This document shows positions 5,537 to 6,211 of a DNA stretch of 6,211 nucleotides, piece by piece. A program made the translations under genes and the position numbers. The number at the start of each line of letters is the position of its first letter. Positions within the stretch are counted from its first letter, which is position 1. The notes under the pieces were generated by a model. The model saw nothing but the letters and a program-made list of their open reading frames with translations, was not told the DNA's origin and searched no databases. The stretch comes from Janthinobacterium lividum (GTDB lineage Bacteria; Pseudomonadota; Gammaproteobacteria; Steroidobacterales; Steroidobacteraceae): contig CALPVO020000140.1 of NCBI GenBank assembly GCA_943327025.2, positions 1 to 6,211 of the forward strand. Reading direction: 5' to 3'.

Positions 5537-6211
5537 TCAGCCACGCTCGCCCATCTTCAGAATCTCTCCAACCAGGCCATCGGGTTGCCATGTCACTTCC
5601 AGCAGCGGCAACGCCACGGCGTGTTCGGCAGTAGCGCGGTTCATGCCGAGAGACAAAAGAATGCGCAGCGTGAGCTGCTCGGCATAGTCCGGGATAGTCG
5701 GCCCGAGCACCATGGCTTGTAGGCCACCCCGAGTGGGCCCGATGATCAGATTGGCAGCGACGGAGCCGTGCATCTTGTCGAAGGTACCCTGCTCCATCGC
5801 CAACTCCACATCACGCTGGAGGTTCCCGAGGAACGTGCTTGCGGATTGGACGATGGGCCAACCGGACTGCATCATTAACTTGCCACACAAGGGCACCCTG
5901 CGGCCGAAATGCAGTAAGAACCTGATCACTGTAGCCACTCGAGTGGCTCCGTCCGGAATACCGACAATCAAGCGGTCCGCAGCGGGCGCCATGTCTTCCG
6001 CCAGTTTCGTCAATAGCGCAAGAAAGACCTGATCAAGCGAATCGAAATAGGAATAGAACGTGCCTCGAGAGACGTCCGCTTGGCGGATCACGTCGTTGAT
6101 GGAGATTTCGCTAGGCAGTTTTTCAGTAAGCAACCCCAGCACGACCAGAAAAAGACGCCTCTCCATCTCGGCGCGTCGTCGTGCCGCCACGGTCTTGCGG
6201 TGATCAACGGC
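5537..6211 (-). CDS. TetR-family transcriptional regulator (5' end beyond window)
   Basis: 224 residues are visible, close to full TetR length. The N-terminal DNA-binding domain holds VAARRRAEMERRLFLVVLGLLTEK (8-31, helix 1) and the helix-turn-helix ISINDVIRQADVSRGTFYSYFDSLDQVF (about 36-63), with the classic SRGTFYxYF recognition segment. The C-terminal half is a helical, variable ligand and dimer domain with no identifiable ligand. The frame is still open at the right edge. A GTG at 6190 could start the protein, but the seven residues before it (AVDHRKT) continue the DHR-x-VAxxRR pattern seen in many TetR relatives, so the real start is probably just outside. It ends 67 bp before budA on the same strand, unlike the divergent layout common for TetR repressors. 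Control of budA, the dehydrogenase gene or genes beyond the edge are all possible. Confidence 0.88.
   Translation of the reverse strand, partial: AVDHRKTVAARRRAEMERRLFLVVLGLLTEKLPSEISINDVIRQADVSRGTFYSYFDSLDQVFLALLTKLAEDMAPAADRLIVGIPDGATRVATVIRFLLHFGRRVPLCGKLMMQSGWPIVQSASTFLGNLQRDVELAMEQGTFDKMHGSVAANLIIGPTRGGLQAMVLGPTIPDYAEQLTLRILLSLGMNRATAEHAVALPLLEVTWQPDGLVGEILKMGERG

Noticed and set aside
5068..5634. A 188-codon plus-strand frame crossing budA and the tetR end
   Set aside because: It overlaps two well-supported minus-strand genes and the gap between them and has no recognisable domain.

Overview
The window reads like a piece of a GC-rich Gram-negative (proteobacterial) chromosome. The evidence is the GC-rich third codon positions, a secreted c-type cytochrome fused to a sugar-dehydrogenase-type propeller, and a DUF3228-like protein and VapBC pair of proteobacterial type. 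The genus cannot be named from the sequence alone. No tRNA, rRNA, CRISPR array, transposase or phage gene is visible.

Layout from left to right. Positions 1-222 hold no convincing gene. They contain two inverted repeats, a pentanucleotide tandem repeat (106-145), and an AT-rich patch with phased direct repeats just ahead of the first gene. A flavoprotein oxidoreductase of the FAD_oxidored type runs rightward (223-1557). It converges on a leftward DUF3228-like gene (1622-2176). That gene is divergent from a rightward vapB-vapC toxin-antitoxin operon (2283-2477, 2490-2873), and the 106-bp gap between them holds a phased set of inverted half-sites that looks like the VapB/VapBC operator. vapC converges, with only 23 bp between, on a leftward block of three genes. 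In transcription order these are a TetR-family regulator (cut by the right window edge, ending at 5537), an alpha-acetolactate decarboxylase (5469-4759), and a periplasmic cytochrome c / sorbosone-dehydrogenase-like fusion (4678-2897).

How the genes may work together. The three leftward genes are co-oriented with gaps of 67 and 80 bp, so regulator, acetoin-forming enzyme and periplasmic dehydrogenase may share control. In support, the same 8-mer (TTTCCGCT, read on the minus strand) lies 27-28 nt ahead of both enzyme start codons, and one copy forms an arm of a near-palindrome. This is inference. The decarboxylase has no acetolactate synthase beside it in this window. vapBC is a self-contained addiction or stress module sitting between metabolic genes. 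No system clearly new to science is evident. The points most worth checking are the cis-regulatory patterns and the unusual company of the acetolactate decarboxylase.
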